Positions 51,743-60,514 are shown, counted from the stretch's first letter. The stretch is DNA of 64,000 nucleotides from an uncultured Acidaminococcus sp. (GCA_900538365.1 UPXT01000005.1:18178-82177), one strand, 5' to 3'. Translations and numbers: made by a program. Notes: generated from the sequence alone by a model not told the origin.

Positions 51743-51771
51743 ATCATACTATTAAGCTATGTATTTGTCAA
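51743..51771 (-). promoter_or_regulatory. metNIQ promoter
   Basis: Minus strand TTGACA (51766-51771), spacer 17, TATGAT (51743-51748), just upstream of the T-box. Confidence 0.85.
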
Positions 51772-51916
51772 CGGGTCAGCAATCTTTTCTTGAAAAAACT
51801 TTTAGCGATACGTTGATACAAGAATAGATGGATTATATCACATATTTGTCATATTGTGTAATATTATTATTGATATGATTTTTAGTCTATTAGAAGAATG
51901 ACAAGTTTTTGGCAGC

Positions 51917-51957
51917 AAAAAAAAGACCTGGAACGAAGAGAGGTACGTTCCAGATCT
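51917..51957 (-). terminator. Intrinsic terminator after the flavodoxin gene
   Basis: Minus strand ATCTGGAACG, loop, CGTTCCAGGTC, then eight T. Confidence 0.85.
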
Positions 51958-52017
51958 TAGGGTGCCTTAAAAAGGCTGTACAGGGGAGATCTATCTATGA
52001 CAAGCTTAAGGAAAGGC

Positions 52018-52440
52018 TCATGCCAGGGCTTTCCCAAGCTCCTTACACTGCGTCAGGCCATCATCATCGGGGGCGCCATTAAGGATCAACGGATTGGCAG
52101 CAAGCGTGGCTCCGCTTGCGACAGCATCATCTTTCCAGTAGTCCATCCATTCACCGCTGCCCCACCCATAAGAGCCAAAAAGAACGATGGATTTACCGGA
52201 CAGTTTTCCTTTGACATCATCCCACATCGGCTGGAACTCACTTTCTTCAAGAACTTCGCTTCCCATGGCGGGACAGCCAAAAGCAAGGCCATCATAGGCA
52301 CTGGGATCAAGGCTTGCAGCTTCTGCGGCAGTCATGACGGAAACATCAGCACCCGCTTCTTTCAGTCCTTCAGCGACGGCATTGGCCATCGCTTCCGTAT
52401 TGCCCGTTCCGCTCCAATAGATTACAGCTGTTTTTTTCAT
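52018..52440 (-). CDS. Flavodoxin
   Basis: 140 residues. The FMN loop VIYWSGTGNTEAMANAVAEG at the start, then AFGCPAMGSEVLEESEF and VLFGSYGWGSGEWMDYW, are typical of short-chain bacterial flavodoxins, which replace ferredoxin in iron shortage. It follows the DUF3793 gene and shares its iron-type promoter region. Confidence 0.93.
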   Translation of the reverse strand: MKKTAVIYWSGTGNTEAMANAVAEGLKEAGADVSVMTAAEAASLDPSAYDGLAFGCPAMGSEVLEESEFQPMWDDVKGKLSGKSIVLFGSYGWGSGEWMDYWKDDAVASGATLAANPLILNGAPDDDGLTQCKELGKALA

Positions 52441-52497
52441 GTCAATCGTCCTTTCGCAAATTTAAAATAAGGGTTCAAAAATGGCCCCACAGAAAAC

Positions 52498-53061
52498 TTA
52501 TGCCACAAGAAGCTGTTCCAGCGAACGGCCTTGAGCAAAACATTCACAATAAACACGGGTACAATTCTGGCATTTTTCAAAAAAGTGCCGTGCCCGGGCG
52601 GGGTTGGTGTAAGCTTTCCAACAGCCCGAGCAGAGGCCTTTTTCCTTGGGAGAAGCCATGTACGCCTTCACATCATCAAGGGGATAATCAAGGAGAACTC
52701 CAATTTCATGGGGGAAGGAAGCCCGCTTTGCGAGTCGTAAGGAAATCTCGGCTAGGTGATCCTGCCAGTGGGAACCGGTATAGCCCAGGGAGCTGAAAAA
52801 TTCCGGTACCCCATCCTCCTTCATGATGCGGTCAAGGTGACAGGGACGATATACGAACAGAAGGCCGCTGCGCTTTACCATGTCAAAACTCAGCATTTCG
52901 AGGAAAAGGTTCCTTTTCGCCAGCCGTATGGCAATCCGGCTGATCAAGGCAAAGGGGCTGACCAAAGGTGGGAAAACAAAACGGAAGAGACTGGCCGCTT
53001 TGAGTCCTGCCAAGGTCGGCGCACACTGCCGAACAAGTTCCATCTCCAAAAGACGTTCCAT
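52498..53061 (-). CDS. DUF3793 family protein
   Basis: 187 residues. LVRQCAPTLAGLKAASLFRF, GLLFVYRPCHLDRIM, FFSSLGY and FPHEIGVLLDYPLDDVKAYM are the DUF3793 signature; the C-terminal CSGCWKAY and CQNCTRVYCECF add Cys residues. The family is linked with flavodoxins and iron/heme settings in anaerobes; its activity is unknown. Confidence 0.85.
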   Translation of the reverse strand: MERLLEMELVRQCAPTLAGLKAASLFRFVFPPLVSPFALISRIAIRLAKRNLFLEMLSFDMVKRSGLLFVYRPCHLDRIMKEDGVPEFFSSLGYTGSHWQDHLAEISLRLAKRASFPHEIGVLLDYPLDDVKAYMASPKEKGLCSGCWKAYTNPARARHFFEKCQNCTRVYCECFAQGRSLEQLLVA

Positions 53062-53143
53062 ACGTACCTCCCAATCCGCCCCTTTCCCCCTTCGTTCCAG
53101 GGGAGTGAAAACGAAGAGGGAAGAAAGCGAAAAATAAGTTGTA

Positions 53144-53159
53144 ATTAGCTAAAACTAAC
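53144..53159. promoter_or_regulatory. DtxR/IdeR-like operator 2
   Basis: ATTAGCTAAAACTAAC; on the minus strand GTTAGTTTTAGCTAAT. It has the TTAG..CTAA half-sites of DtxR-type iron regulators and lies in the 5' leader. Confidence 0.5.
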
Positions 53160-53208
53160 CATTACACATGAAAGAAAAGAGGGTCAAAAGAACTGTGTTG
53201 AACTGCTG

Positions 53209-53224
53209 GTTAGTCTTCACTAAC
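53209..53224. promoter_or_regulatory. DtxR/IdeR-like operator 1
   Basis: GTTAGTCTTCACTAAC, a 16-base palindrome whose half-sites match TTAG..CTAA. It starts eight bases after the -10 box, at the expected transcription start, so a bound repressor would block the promoter. Confidence 0.55.
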
Positions 53225-53231
53225 TGTGCAT

Positions 53232-53260
53232 AGTATAGCATGAGTCTGCTTCCTTTGCAA
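53232..53260 (-). promoter_or_regulatory. Promoter of the DUF3793-flavodoxin operon
   Basis: Minus strand TTGCAA (53255-53260), 17-base spacer, TATACT (53232-53237). Confidence 0.7.
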
Positions 53261-53367
53261 CCCCCTTTTTTTAATTTTTAATTCTCCAAGAGAGCCCGTT
53301 CCTTCCTTGATTTTTACGCACCTTTCCTTCTGCACTCTTTCTAAGGATCCCTTTTAACGAATTATTA

Positions 53368-53396
53368 TTGACAAACTCACTGTCTGTGGGTATACT
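53368..53396 (+). promoter_or_regulatory. Promoter of the cystine transporter gene
   Basis: TTGACA (53368-53373), spacer 17, TATACT (53391-53396), followed by a leader of about 50 bases. Confidence 0.85.
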
Positions 53397-53449
53397 CTCA
53401 AATTAATTCATACTTACGCAGTATATTTTATGCAGAAAGGATGTACATT

Positions 53450-54826
53450 ATGGAACTTCACTTTTTCAAGGAATTTCTCATGATCAGTCACCCCACCACC
53501 GTTTTTCTTCTCCTCCTTTTTCTTTTGATTCTTGCCATGATCCATCATTTGGAGAAAAAAGGCACCTCCTTTGGGAAACTCGTGACCATCGGTACCGTAT
53601 CGGGTGCCCTCCTAGGGATTTTTATCCAGGTCCTCGCCGGATTTCCGGACGCTCCGACAAAAGTGGTCTTTATCAAGGAGGCCACCAAATGGTATTCCCT
53701 TGTCGGCGGCGGGTTCATCGACCTCATCCGCATGCTTGTTGTCCCCTTGGTCCTTACTTCCATCATCCACGTCATCCTTCATATGAATGAAGGAACAAAC
53801 CTCAAGAAACTCGTTGGCGCCATGCTTGCCACAAACCTCGGTATGGTCGCCCTGGCCGCCATCGTTGGCCTATCCCTGGGCGGCCTCTTTGGTCTCGGTG
53901 CCGGCTCAAGCGCTGTGGAAGGCGCCAGCAAAATGCGTGACGTAAAACCCGTCGTCGATACGTTCCGGGCCCTGATCCCGATGAACCCGGTCAAGGCTAT
54001 GGCCGATACGAATGTCATTGCCGTCGTCATTTTTGGCGCTGTCATCGGCGGCATTGCCCAGCTCATCAAGAAAACAGGCACCAACAGCTTGGACGCCTTT
54101 ACAAAGCTCTTTGACGAGCTCCACCTCATCATGGGATGGACCTGTGATTTTATCATCGGCCTCATGCCCTATGGCGTAGTTGCCCTGCTGGCAAATACCC
54201 TTGCTACAAGAGGCCTTAAGGCTGTCATGGATATGGGCCTTTTCATTATCCTGCTGTATGTGGGCCTTGCCATTATGTTTGCTGCACAAGCGCTCCTGCT
54301 CACCGTTTTTGGCGTAAATCCTCTCACCTATTTCAGGAAATCCAAAAGTCCCCTTGTCCTTGCCTTTACCTCCCGTTCTTCCATGGGCGTCCTGCCCCTT
54401 ACGGTCGAAACCCTCACCAATCGCCTTGGCGTTTCAACAACAACGGCCAACACGGTGGCAAGCTTTGGGACAACGGCAGGGATGCAGGGCTGTGCCGGTG
54501 TCTTCCCCGGCCTCGTGGTGGTCTACATCGCCAATGTATCAGGCATTCCTTTTGACCTGACCCTATTTGTCATGAGCGTAGTGGTTATTGCCTTGGGGTC
54601 CATCGGCATTGCCGGTGTTCCCGGGACTGCGACCATGGCCGCTTCTGTCTCCCTCAGTGGGACTGGTCTTGGAGCCTACTTCTCTGCCATCTCTCCCGTC
54701 CTTGCCATTGACCCGATCATCGATATGGGCCGCACCATGCTGAACGTATCCGGTTCCATGACAAACGCCATTGTCGTGGATAAGATCATGGGAACCTTTG
54801 ACGAAGAAGCATTTAAAAAAGAATAA
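53450..54826 (+). CDS. L-cystine/dicarboxylate:cation symporter, TcyP-like
   Basis: About 458 residues, dicarboxylate/amino acid:cation symporter family. GGGFIDLIRMLVVPLVLTSIIHVI, RSSMGVLPLTVETLTNRLGVS and GTTAGMQGCAGVFPGLVVVYI are close to L-cystine transporters TcyP/YdjN. Eight membrane segments and two re-entrant loops. Its neighbour, a cysteine desulfidase, supports cystine as substrate, but the exact substrate is inferred. ATG 53450 follows AAAGGA by eight bases. Confidence 0.85.
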   Translation: MELHFFKEFLMISHPTTVFLLLLFLLILAMIHHLEKKGTSFGKLVTIGTVSGALLGIFIQVLAGFPDAPTKVVFIKEATKWYSLVGGGFIDLIRMLVVPLVLTSIIHVILHMNEGTNLKKLVGAMLATNLGMVALAAIVGLSLGGLFGLGAGSSAVEGASKMRDVKPVVDTFRALIPMNPVKAMADTNVIAVVIFGAVIGGIAQLIKKTGTNSLDAFTKLFDELHLIMGWTCDFIIGLMPYGVVALLANTLATRGLKAVMDMGLFIILLYVGLAIMFAAQALLLTVFGVNPLTYFRKSKSPLVLAFTSRSSMGVLPLTVETLTNRLGVSTTTANTVASFGTTAGMQGCAGVFPGLVVVYIANVSGIPFDLTLFVMSVVVIALGSIGIAGVPGTATMAASVSLSGTGLGAYFSAISPVLAIDPIIDMGRTMLNVSGSMTNAIVVDKIMGTFDEEAFKKE

Positions 54827-54840
54827 AGAATGGTCAGAAA

Positions 54841-54869
54841 GCCCCTGCTGCAATAGCAGGGGCTTTTTT
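54841..54869 (+). terminator. Intrinsic terminator after the cystine transporter gene
   Basis: GCCCCTGCT, five-base loop, AGCAGGGGC and six T, 15 bases after the stop. Confidence 0.92.
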
Positions 54870-55002
54870 GATGGGCGGCTGTGATACCAAAAGACCCATA
54901 GGAAAACAACCAGCATCTGGCATCAGCCATATGGTCAGCGCCGCGTATCTTATAAGATAAGGTCATCTCCAGAGTAAGAAACCGCAAAGCGCTGCCCCCA
55001 GG

Positions 55003-55055
55003 AAAGCTAAAACGCCCCTCACCAAAGGTGCATGGCGCTTTGGGTGAAGGGCGTT
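55003..55055 (-). terminator. Terminator after the AspT-family exchanger gene
   Basis: Minus strand AACGCCCTTCACCCAAAG pairs with CTTTGGTGAGGGGCGTT over a ten-base loop, followed by TTAGCTTT. Confidence 0.7.
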
Positions 55056-55067
55056 ACATTTGCTTTT

Positions 55068-56486
55068 TTACAGCGGAAGCTTATGGATGATGATGGAGAA
55101 GATGACCATGATGAAGGTGGCAAGAGGCTGTGTGGCCCCGTAGGAAACAGCCGGTTCATCACACTCCAGGGCATCGACAGCAGCGCCGAGGCCCGGAGCA
55201 CTCGTCATGCCGCCCGTAATGGCACCGGAAAGCAGTGTCCAGTTGATATGGAAAACATAATGGCCCAACAGGAAGCCTGCAAGAATGGAGATGATGGCAA
55301 CCAGAGCTGAAATGATGGCCACCATATACCCATCACCCGTCACGGCATCAACAACACGGAACCCATAGTTGAGGCCCGTTCCAGCAAGAAAGACGGACAG
55401 GAAATACGTCCGCATCTTACCAAGGACAGTGCTGTTCATACGGAAATGGATGGGACCAAGCTGTCCCAGGGCGCCCAAGGCCAAGGCAACAAGGATGGCT
55501 CCGCCAGTTGCACCGAGGGAGAACCAGCCCAAAGGTCCCATATAGATGCGGATGGAACCGACCACATACCCCAGGAAGGCGGCAAGGGAAAAGCCGATGA
55601 AGTCCATGGCGACTTCCTGATGTTTTTCCGTCACAAGGCTCGCGTCATTCTTGATATCAAGAGCCTTTTGGGCAAAGTACCGTTTCTTTTCGTCTTCGAC
55701 ATCAAGACCAAAGATCTTTGGAATCAGGTTGATGGCAAGGATCAGGAAGAGGACCCCAAAAGGATATCCGATGGAGTGTCCCACACCAACGCCGGCCTTT
55801 GCCTCCGTGACAAAGACTTCAATATCTTCTTGGGAAAGGGACTGGGTCCCTTCCAGCGTCAGCGGAGCCGGTGCTGATTCATGACGAAGCTTGGCATCGC
55901 GGACGCGGGCGCTGTTGATGATGGCAATGATCTTTTTCCTGGCCGATTCCGGCTGGCTGTTAAATTCCATGCCCAGCCGCCTGGCCTCGCTGTCAGACGA
56001 TTCTGTAGCCGCGGCAAGACCAGTGGAGCTTGTGAGGGCGCCCGTATAGGTCCCCGTCATCTGGAAAGGGCTCATATCCTGCAGGAGCTGACTTGACCCA
56101 TAGGAAGCAACGGCTCCGACAAAAGGAATGAAGATGGCGAGGATAATAAACTGCTTACCAAATTTTGTCAAGGCATACTTCATATCACTGGCGGCAAGAA
56201 GTCCCGTCCCCACAATAAAGACAAGAAGTGCCAGATTCATAAGCGGACCGGGAATGACCTTTCCCTGCATGACGGCCATGGCAGAGGCAAAATAGCGGCT
56301 TCCTTTAGGAATGCCCGCTGCATATTGGGTCAGGAAATAACCAATGACAAGTCCAACAAACAAGGTGCCTGTAATGCCGAACTTGAATTTTCCAATCTTC
56401 AGTTCGCCAAAAAGGTTTCCCAAGGTCATGGTAAAAAATAAGAGGACCAAGGGATTGAAGAAAAATGCGACAAAGTTGAAGTCCAT
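55068..56486 (-). CDS. Aspartate-alanine exchanger (AspT/YidE) family transporter
   Basis: 472 residues with about ten membrane helices. The AAE family signature GGMTSAPGLGAAVDA...VSYGATQPLATF is at the C-terminus, and a first half with LLVFIVGTGLLAASDMKYAL and MTGTYTGALTSSTGLAAATE. It lacks the TrkA-C domains of YidE, leaving a short cytoplasmic loop (about 190-270). It may exchange amino acids or dicarboxylates; substrate unknown. Confidence 0.88.
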   Translation of the reverse strand: MDFNFVAFFFNPLVLLFFTMTLGNLFGELKIGKFKFGITGTLFVGLVIGYFLTQYAAGIPKGSRYFASAMAVMQGKVIPGPLMNLALLVFIVGTGLLAASDMKYALTKFGKQFIILAIFIPFVGAVASYGSSQLLQDMSPFQMTGTYTGALTSSTGLAAATESSDSEARRLGMEFNSQPESARKKIIAIINSARVRDAKLRHESAPAPLTLEGTQSLSQEDIEVFVTEAKAGVGVGHSIGYPFGVLFLILAINLIPKIFGLDVEDEKKRYFAQKALDIKNDASLVTEKHQEVAMDFIGFSLAAFLGYVVGSIRIYMGPLGWFSLGATGGAILVALALGALGQLGPIHFRMNSTVLGKMRTYFLSVFLAGTGLNYGFRVVDAVTGDGYMVAIISALVAIISILAGFLLGHYVFHINWTLLSGAITGGMTSAPGLGAAVDALECDEPAVSYGATQPLATFIMVIFSIIIHKLPL

Positions 56487-56546
56487 AATGTACCCCCTCG
56501 ATTGAGAATAATAATAAGATGTAAAATTTTCTCTAAAACTTTTTAT

Positions 56547-56576
56547 ATTATACTGAAAAGGTCATGATTCGGACAA
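56547..56576 (-). promoter_or_regulatory. Promoter of the AspT-family gene
   Basis: Minus strand TTGTCC (56571-56576), spacer 18, TATAAT (56547-56552). Confidence 0.65.
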
Positions 56577-56645
56577 GACTTTTCCCATGAACATTTTTTC
56601 ATCCCCTATGAAATGCTTTCAACGTTTTTATTTTTAGGATGAAAT

Positions 56646-56694
56646 AAAAAACATAGGAGAAAAAAGGCAACAATTCCTGCCCATTTCTCCTATG
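56646..56694 (-). terminator. Intrinsic terminator after the amidohydrolase gene
   Basis: Minus strand CATAGGAGAAA ... TTTCTCCTATG followed by TTTTTTATTT; an 11-base stem with a long loop. Confidence 0.75.
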
Positions 56695-56713
56695 CTGTGC
56701 AATTTTTGTAACG

Positions 56714-57889
56714 TTACTTTGAAAGTTCCTTTTCCCATTCCCGTACATATTCGGCAAAATATTCGACACCCAATAAAAGGGCCTTTTCATCGATATCATA
56801 GTGAGGACTATGCTGCGGATAGCGCCGTGACGCGTCAGCAAAACCGCCGCCCAAAAGGAGCAGGGCTTTGGGATTTTTATATTTGGCAAAGTCCTCGCCG
56901 CCCATCTGCAGCTCCCAGTCAACAAGATGATCCTTGCCAAAGACTGTCCCGCAGGCTCTGCGTCCTGTATCCACGCAGGCTGCATCGTTGATCGCAGGCG
57001 GCGGGCCAAAATGGTATTCTGTACGGATCTTGGCCCGTGAGGTTTCCCCTACGCCGCGAGCCACCCGCTCAAGAATGCCGGGATAGGCCTCGCGCAGCGT
57101 GGGGCTGAAGGTACGGGCTGTCCCTGACAGATGAGCCGATGCAGGAATGACATTGCTCGTCGTCCCCGCCTGAAAAGTGGTCACCGATAGGACGGCCGGT
57201 TCCAAAGGGTTGACTTCGCGGCTGACTACGGTCTGAAGTGCATTCACAAACTGAGACCCAGCCACAATGGGATCAATGGTCTGATGCGGCAGGGCGCCGT
57301 GACCGCCCTTTCCATCGATATACACATCAAAGGTATCCGCCGCGCTCATGACCGGTCCATAACGCAGGGATGCCGTACCAACAGGGATCTTGCTCCAAAT
57401 GTGGAGGGCAATGAGCCGTTCACATTCCTTTACAAGAGGCTCATCCTTCATGTACGCAGCACCGCTGTTGGCAATGTCTTCTTCCGCCGGCTGGAACAAA
57501 AAACGCACCGTCACGGTCAGTTCGTCCTTCATGGCGGCAAGGACCTTAGCCGTGCCCAAAAGGATTGCAATATGCGCATCATGGCCGCAGGCATGCATGG
57601 TCCCGTCCTTTTCCGACGCATAAGGGGCCCCGGTTTCTTCCTTGATGGGAAGGGCATCGATATCAGCGCGGATGCCAATGATATGGTCTGACGAATAAGG
57701 ACCTTTAAGGGTAGCAATGAGCCCGGACGTGGTCGATGGGACATAGGCAATGCCCAATTCATTCAAATAAGCCATGATCTTTTTTTGCGTATCAAATTCT
57801 TTCCAAGACGGTTCAGGGTGGGCATGAAAATAGCGGCGCAGCTTCACGAGCTCGTCTTCCATGGCCCTTACTCGTTCCTTGATTTCCAT
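56714..57889 (-). CDS. M20 amidohydrolase (aminoacylase type), second copy
   Basis: About 391 residues, a close paralogue of the protein at 47589: RRYFHAHPEPSWKEFDTQKKI, MHACGHDAHIAILLGTAKVL, LFQPAEEDIANSGAAYMKDEP and GGHGALPHQTIDPIVAG. Catalytic and metal residues are intact. ATG 57889 follows AAAGGAGGG. Downstream of the cysteine desulfidase gene, so it may deacylate N-acetyl-cysteine or similar; this is inference. Confidence 0.85.
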   Translation of the reverse strand: MEIKERVRAMEDELVKLRRYFHAHPEPSWKEFDTQKKIMAYLNELGIAYVPSTTSGLIATLKGPYSSDHIIGIRADIDALPIKEETGAPYASEKDGTMHACGHDAHIAILLGTAKVLAAMKDELTVTVRFLFQPAEEDIANSGAAYMKDEPLVKECERLIALHIWSKIPVGTASLRYGPVMSAADTFDVYIDGKGGHGALPHQTIDPIVAGSQFVNALQTVVSREVNPLEPAVLSVTTFQAGTTSNVIPASAHLSGTARTFSPTLREAYPGILERVARGVGETSRAKIRTEYHFGPPPAINDAACVDTGRRACGTVFGKDHLVDWELQMGGEDFAKYKNPKALLLLGGGFADASRRYPQHSPHYDIDEKALLLGVEYFAEYVREWEKELSK

Positions 57890-57971
57890 AGAAAGCCCTC
57901 CTTTAGGGGACAAATCGCCCCGCTCTTACTCCTTGGTATAGCCTATTTCCTAGTAAAATGCAAGGTGTTTT

Positions 57972-58006
57972 AAAAAAAAGAAGAAGGCTTCCCTAAAGAA
58001 GCCTTC
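57972..58006 (-). terminator. Intrinsic terminator after the desulfidase gene
   Basis: Minus strand GAAGGCTTC, loop TTTAGG, GAAGCCTTC, then TTCTTTTTTTT. Confidence 0.85.
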
Positions 58007-58019
58007 CCCATAAACAAGG

Positions 58020-59330
58020 TCAGCAAACGTAATCCTTGGGATCGATCTGACCGATCATGACATTAAGGATGTCCGTATCTGTCCCCTTCATGCCAACTTT
58101 GCCGATGTACCCAATATTGCGAATGGTATCCTCGATATCCTTTTCCACAATCCCTTCCCCGCCTTTAAAGACCCGATCCTTCATGCTCATGGCATGAGCC
58201 ATAAGCGCTGCCTGGAGGGACGATGCAATCTTGGCAGCGCAGCTGGGTTTGGCCCCGTCGCAAAGGATACCGCCCACATTGGCCAGGGTATTGGTGACAG
58301 TCATGGCCATTTTCCGGGCGTCTCCATCCGTGGCCATAAAAGTAATGGCCGCACCGGCCCCGGTAGAAGCACTCACCGCGCCGCAGAAGGCGGAAAGAGG
58401 CCCAATATAGTGCTTGATATAAATAGAGACCAGGTTGCTGACAATAAGGGCACGGAGCGTCTCGTCATGACTCTTCTTCCAGGCCTCGGCATAGGTGATG
58501 ACGGGCAGGGAAACCGTAATGCCTTGGTTCCCCGAACCGGAATTGATCACAACAGGTTTCGGACAGCCGCTCATGCGGGCATCACTGCCGGCAGCCGCCC
58601 GAGCAACCGCGCGGAACTTGAGGTCGCTTCCATATGTTTCAAGGAGGGTCCGTCCCACCTCGGCGCCCCAAGCGCCTGTCAGGCCTTCGTCACTGATTGC
58701 CGTATTGTAGGACATCTGCATTTCAAGAAGCGCCTTCACGGAATCAAGGTCCACGGTTCGGGCATACTCAATGAGCCCTTGGAAAGTCATCTTGGTCCGG
58801 TCCCCTTTGCCCCTCCTTCCAGCGCTTTGGGCCCCTTCCGTCCGGTCCAAAAGGACGGTTCCGTCCTGGACCATCTTCACGATGTTCGTGTGGGTTCCAT
58901 CGATAATCACTTCCGCCATATGATCCTTGCCATACAAGGCCACATCAATATAAAGATTGGCTACACCTTCAGCCAGCGTCACTTCGCAGATTTCCCTTTC
59001 GACCAGCTTACGGCAGGCTTCCCGGTCCTCATCCGTCACACCGGCGATGACTTCAAGGGCCTTATCACTGTCGCCGCCCACGATACCAAGGGCCGCCGCG
59101 GCAGGAATCCCTTTCTGGCCTCCAGAATTGGGCACAGTGACGCCTTTTACATTCTTGATGATATTCCCTGAGCAGTTCACGGTAAAACGCTCCAAATCGC
59201 CGTTAAAGAGGCTTTTTGCCTTAGCCGCGGCATAGGCAATTGCAATGGGTTCCGTGCAGCCCATAGCGGGGATCAATTCTTCGTGCAGAATAGCCGTATA
59301 ATTGTTCATTTCTTCCTGTGTCAATGTCAT
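58020..59330 (-). CDS. L-cysteine desulfidase-like protein (UPF0597, CdsB/CyuA)
   Basis: About 436 residues, as in E. coli YhaM/CyuA. ELIPAMGCTEPIAIAYAAAKA opens the family, NSGGQKGIPAAAALG, SGNIIKNVKGV, SGSGNQGITVSLPVI and ILCDGAKPSCAAKIASSLQAALM follow. Cys residues in MGCTEP and CDGAKPSC fit the [4Fe-4S] cluster that breaks cysteine to pyruvate, ammonia and sulfide. It may alternatively act on serine. Divergent from a GntR gene; ribosome site GGGAGG before ATG 59330. Confidence 0.88.
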   Translation of the reverse strand: MTLTQEEMNNYTAILHEELIPAMGCTEPIAIAYAAAKAKSLFNGDLERFTVNCSGNIIKNVKGVTVPNSGGQKGIPAAAALGIVGGDSDKALEVIAGVTDEDREACRKLVEREICEVTLAEGVANLYIDVALYGKDHMAEVIIDGTHTNIVKMVQDGTVLLDRTEGAQSAGRRGKGDRTKMTFQGLIEYARTVDLDSVKALLEMQMSYNTAISDEGLTGAWGAEVGRTLLETYGSDLKFRAVARAAAGSDARMSGCPKPVVINSGSGNQGITVSLPVITYAEAWKKSHDETLRALIVSNLVSIYIKHYIGPLSAFCGAVSASTGAGAAITFMATDGDARKMAMTVTNTLANVGGILCDGAKPSCAAKIASSLQAALMAHAMSMKDRVFKGGEGIVEKDIEDTIRNIGYIGKVGMKGTDTDILNVMIGQIDPKDYVC

Positions 59331-59380
59331 GATTGATTTTCCTCCCAAGAATCATCAGAGTAATCGAATTATTATATTAC

Positions 59381-59403
59381 TAATATTATCACTGTTATGA
59401 TTA
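59381..59403. promoter_or_regulatory. Candidate operator between desulfidase and GntR genes
   Basis: ATATTATCACTGTTATGATTAAT, an imperfect palindrome (ATTATCA...TGATTAAT) in the 215-base intergenic region, 50-70 bases before the desulfidase gene. Possibly a GntR-family site. Confidence 0.35.
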
Positions 59404-59483
59404 ATTGGGAAGTCTTTTTTGAAAAATCATGATCGAAACTCCGGGAGGATTTAATTTATAGTGTTATAATATGAAATAAATCA

Positions 59484-59512
59484 TTGTCAAATTATCCAAA
59501 TTAGATTAAGAT
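59484..59512 (+). promoter_or_regulatory. Promoter of the GntR gene
   Basis: TTGTCA (59484-59489), spacer 17, TAAGAT (59507-59512), about 33 bases before the ATG at 59546. Confidence 0.55.
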
Positions 59513-59545
59513 ATAGGTATTATGTCAGGGAAGGAAGGTTCAGCC

Positions 59546-60169
59546 ATGAAAGAACCGTCACTTAAGGAAAAAGTCAGAAATGCCATTTTAGAGGGAATTT
59601 TTTCAGGGGAATACCAACCAGGGGACATCCTCAATGAAAAAAGTCTCATCGAAAAATACGAATGCAGCAAATCGCCCGTCCGGGAAGCCCTGATGACCCT
59701 ATGTAACGAGCGCGTCCTTCGCAACATGCCTCGCTATGGCTACGAAGTCACGCGCCTGACGATGGACGATATCAATGAAATGCTTGAATTTCGTCTCTAC
59801 TTGGAACACGGGATCGTATCCCGCGTCATCAAAAGCCTCACGGAACCCCAAATCGCCGCACTGGAACCCCTCAATGAACTGTGCCTGCGTGACGATTTAC
59901 CGCCCCGCAAACATTGGGAATGCAATATGGATTTCCACAAGGCCCTGCTTCGTCTGGGCCGCAACGCCTATGCCGATGAACAGCTGTCTGCCTGCATGAG
60001 CCGCATGAGCCGCGCCTATGCCCAGTTCCGCTGGGGAATGGATTCCGGTGTCCTCCACGTCAGTGATGACTGCAAACACCACAAGGATATCTTGAAGGCC
60101 CTGCGGGACCACGATGCAGATGCCCTTTTCGATGCCCTCGATAAGGACCTGCGTGATTTCAGTGTATGA
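59546..60169 (+). CDS. GntR family transcriptional regulator (FadR/FCD type)
   Basis: About 207 residues. N-terminal winged helix: KEKVRNAILEGIFSGEYQPGDILNEKSLIEKYECSKSPVREALMTL. The C-terminal FCD-type domain is helical (MLEFRLYLEHGIVSRVIK, DFHKALLRLGRNAYADEQL) with His residues that bind metal or ligand. It is divergent from the desulfidase gene and so probably controls it. ATG 59546 is seven bases after GGAAGG; an earlier in-frame ATG is at 59522. Confidence 0.88.
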   Translation: MKEPSLKEKVRNAILEGIFSGEYQPGDILNEKSLIEKYECSKSPVREALMTLCNERVLRNMPRYGYEVTRLTMDDINEMLEFRLYLEHGIVSRVIKSLTEPQIAALEPLNELCLRDDLPPRKHWECNMDFHKALLRLGRNAYADEQLSACMSRMSRAYAQFRWGMDSGVLHVSDDCKHHKDILKALRDHDADALFDALDKDLRDFSV

Positions 60170-60514
60170 GAAAGCCCCCTTGGAAAGAACCAGGTAACGG
60201 TCCTTCCCAAGGGGGTTCTGCCTATGGGAGCTTAAAACCGGTCCGGCCTTATCATAAAGAGGCCCCCACAAAGAGGCCCTTTGCCAGTGCTTAGGTTAAG
60301 GACAGCACTTGAGGCAAGCATGATTTCCTCTTCGCTTAAAAAGGCGCCTTGTAGGCGTCTAGTTACCATGATCAAAGAGGCTGGATAAAGAAAGCCCCCC
60401 AAGCTTTATGGAGCCTTCCTGAATCAGGAAAAAGGTCCCCTCCCTCTCAATTCACAAAGTACAAAAAAAGACTGCAGAGGAAAACCCTCTGCAGTCTTTT
60501 TCAATCAGCCAAGA
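60170..60514. other. Non-coding region between GntR and rplL
   Basis: No gene is seen. It contains a GC-rich hairpin (60176-60226) after GntR, a direct repeat AAAGAGGCCC (60254-60282), and the rplL terminator. Confidence 0.6.
60463..60501 (-). terminator. Terminator of the rplKAJL operon
   Basis: Stem GACTGCAGAGG/CCTCTGCAGTC with T tracts on both strands; located just after the rplL stop. Confidence 0.9.

Larger units (their letters stand above)
51377..52017. other. Regulatory region between metN and the flavodoxin gene
   Basis: No gene is seen. From left to right: the metNIQ T-box and its promoter (51489-51771), about 140 AT-rich bases without recognisable signals, and the terminator of the flavodoxin gene (51917-51957). 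Confidence 0.8.
53062..53449. other. Divergent regulatory region between DUF3793 and tcyP
   Basis: No gene is seen. It carries the minus-strand promoter with two DtxR-like palindromes (53144-53159, 53209-53224) and the plus-strand tcyP promoter (53368-53396). Confidence 0.75.

Noticed and set aside
58194..59171. 325-codon plus-strand open frame
   Set aside because: Antisense to the cysteine desulfidase gene, which has all family motifs.
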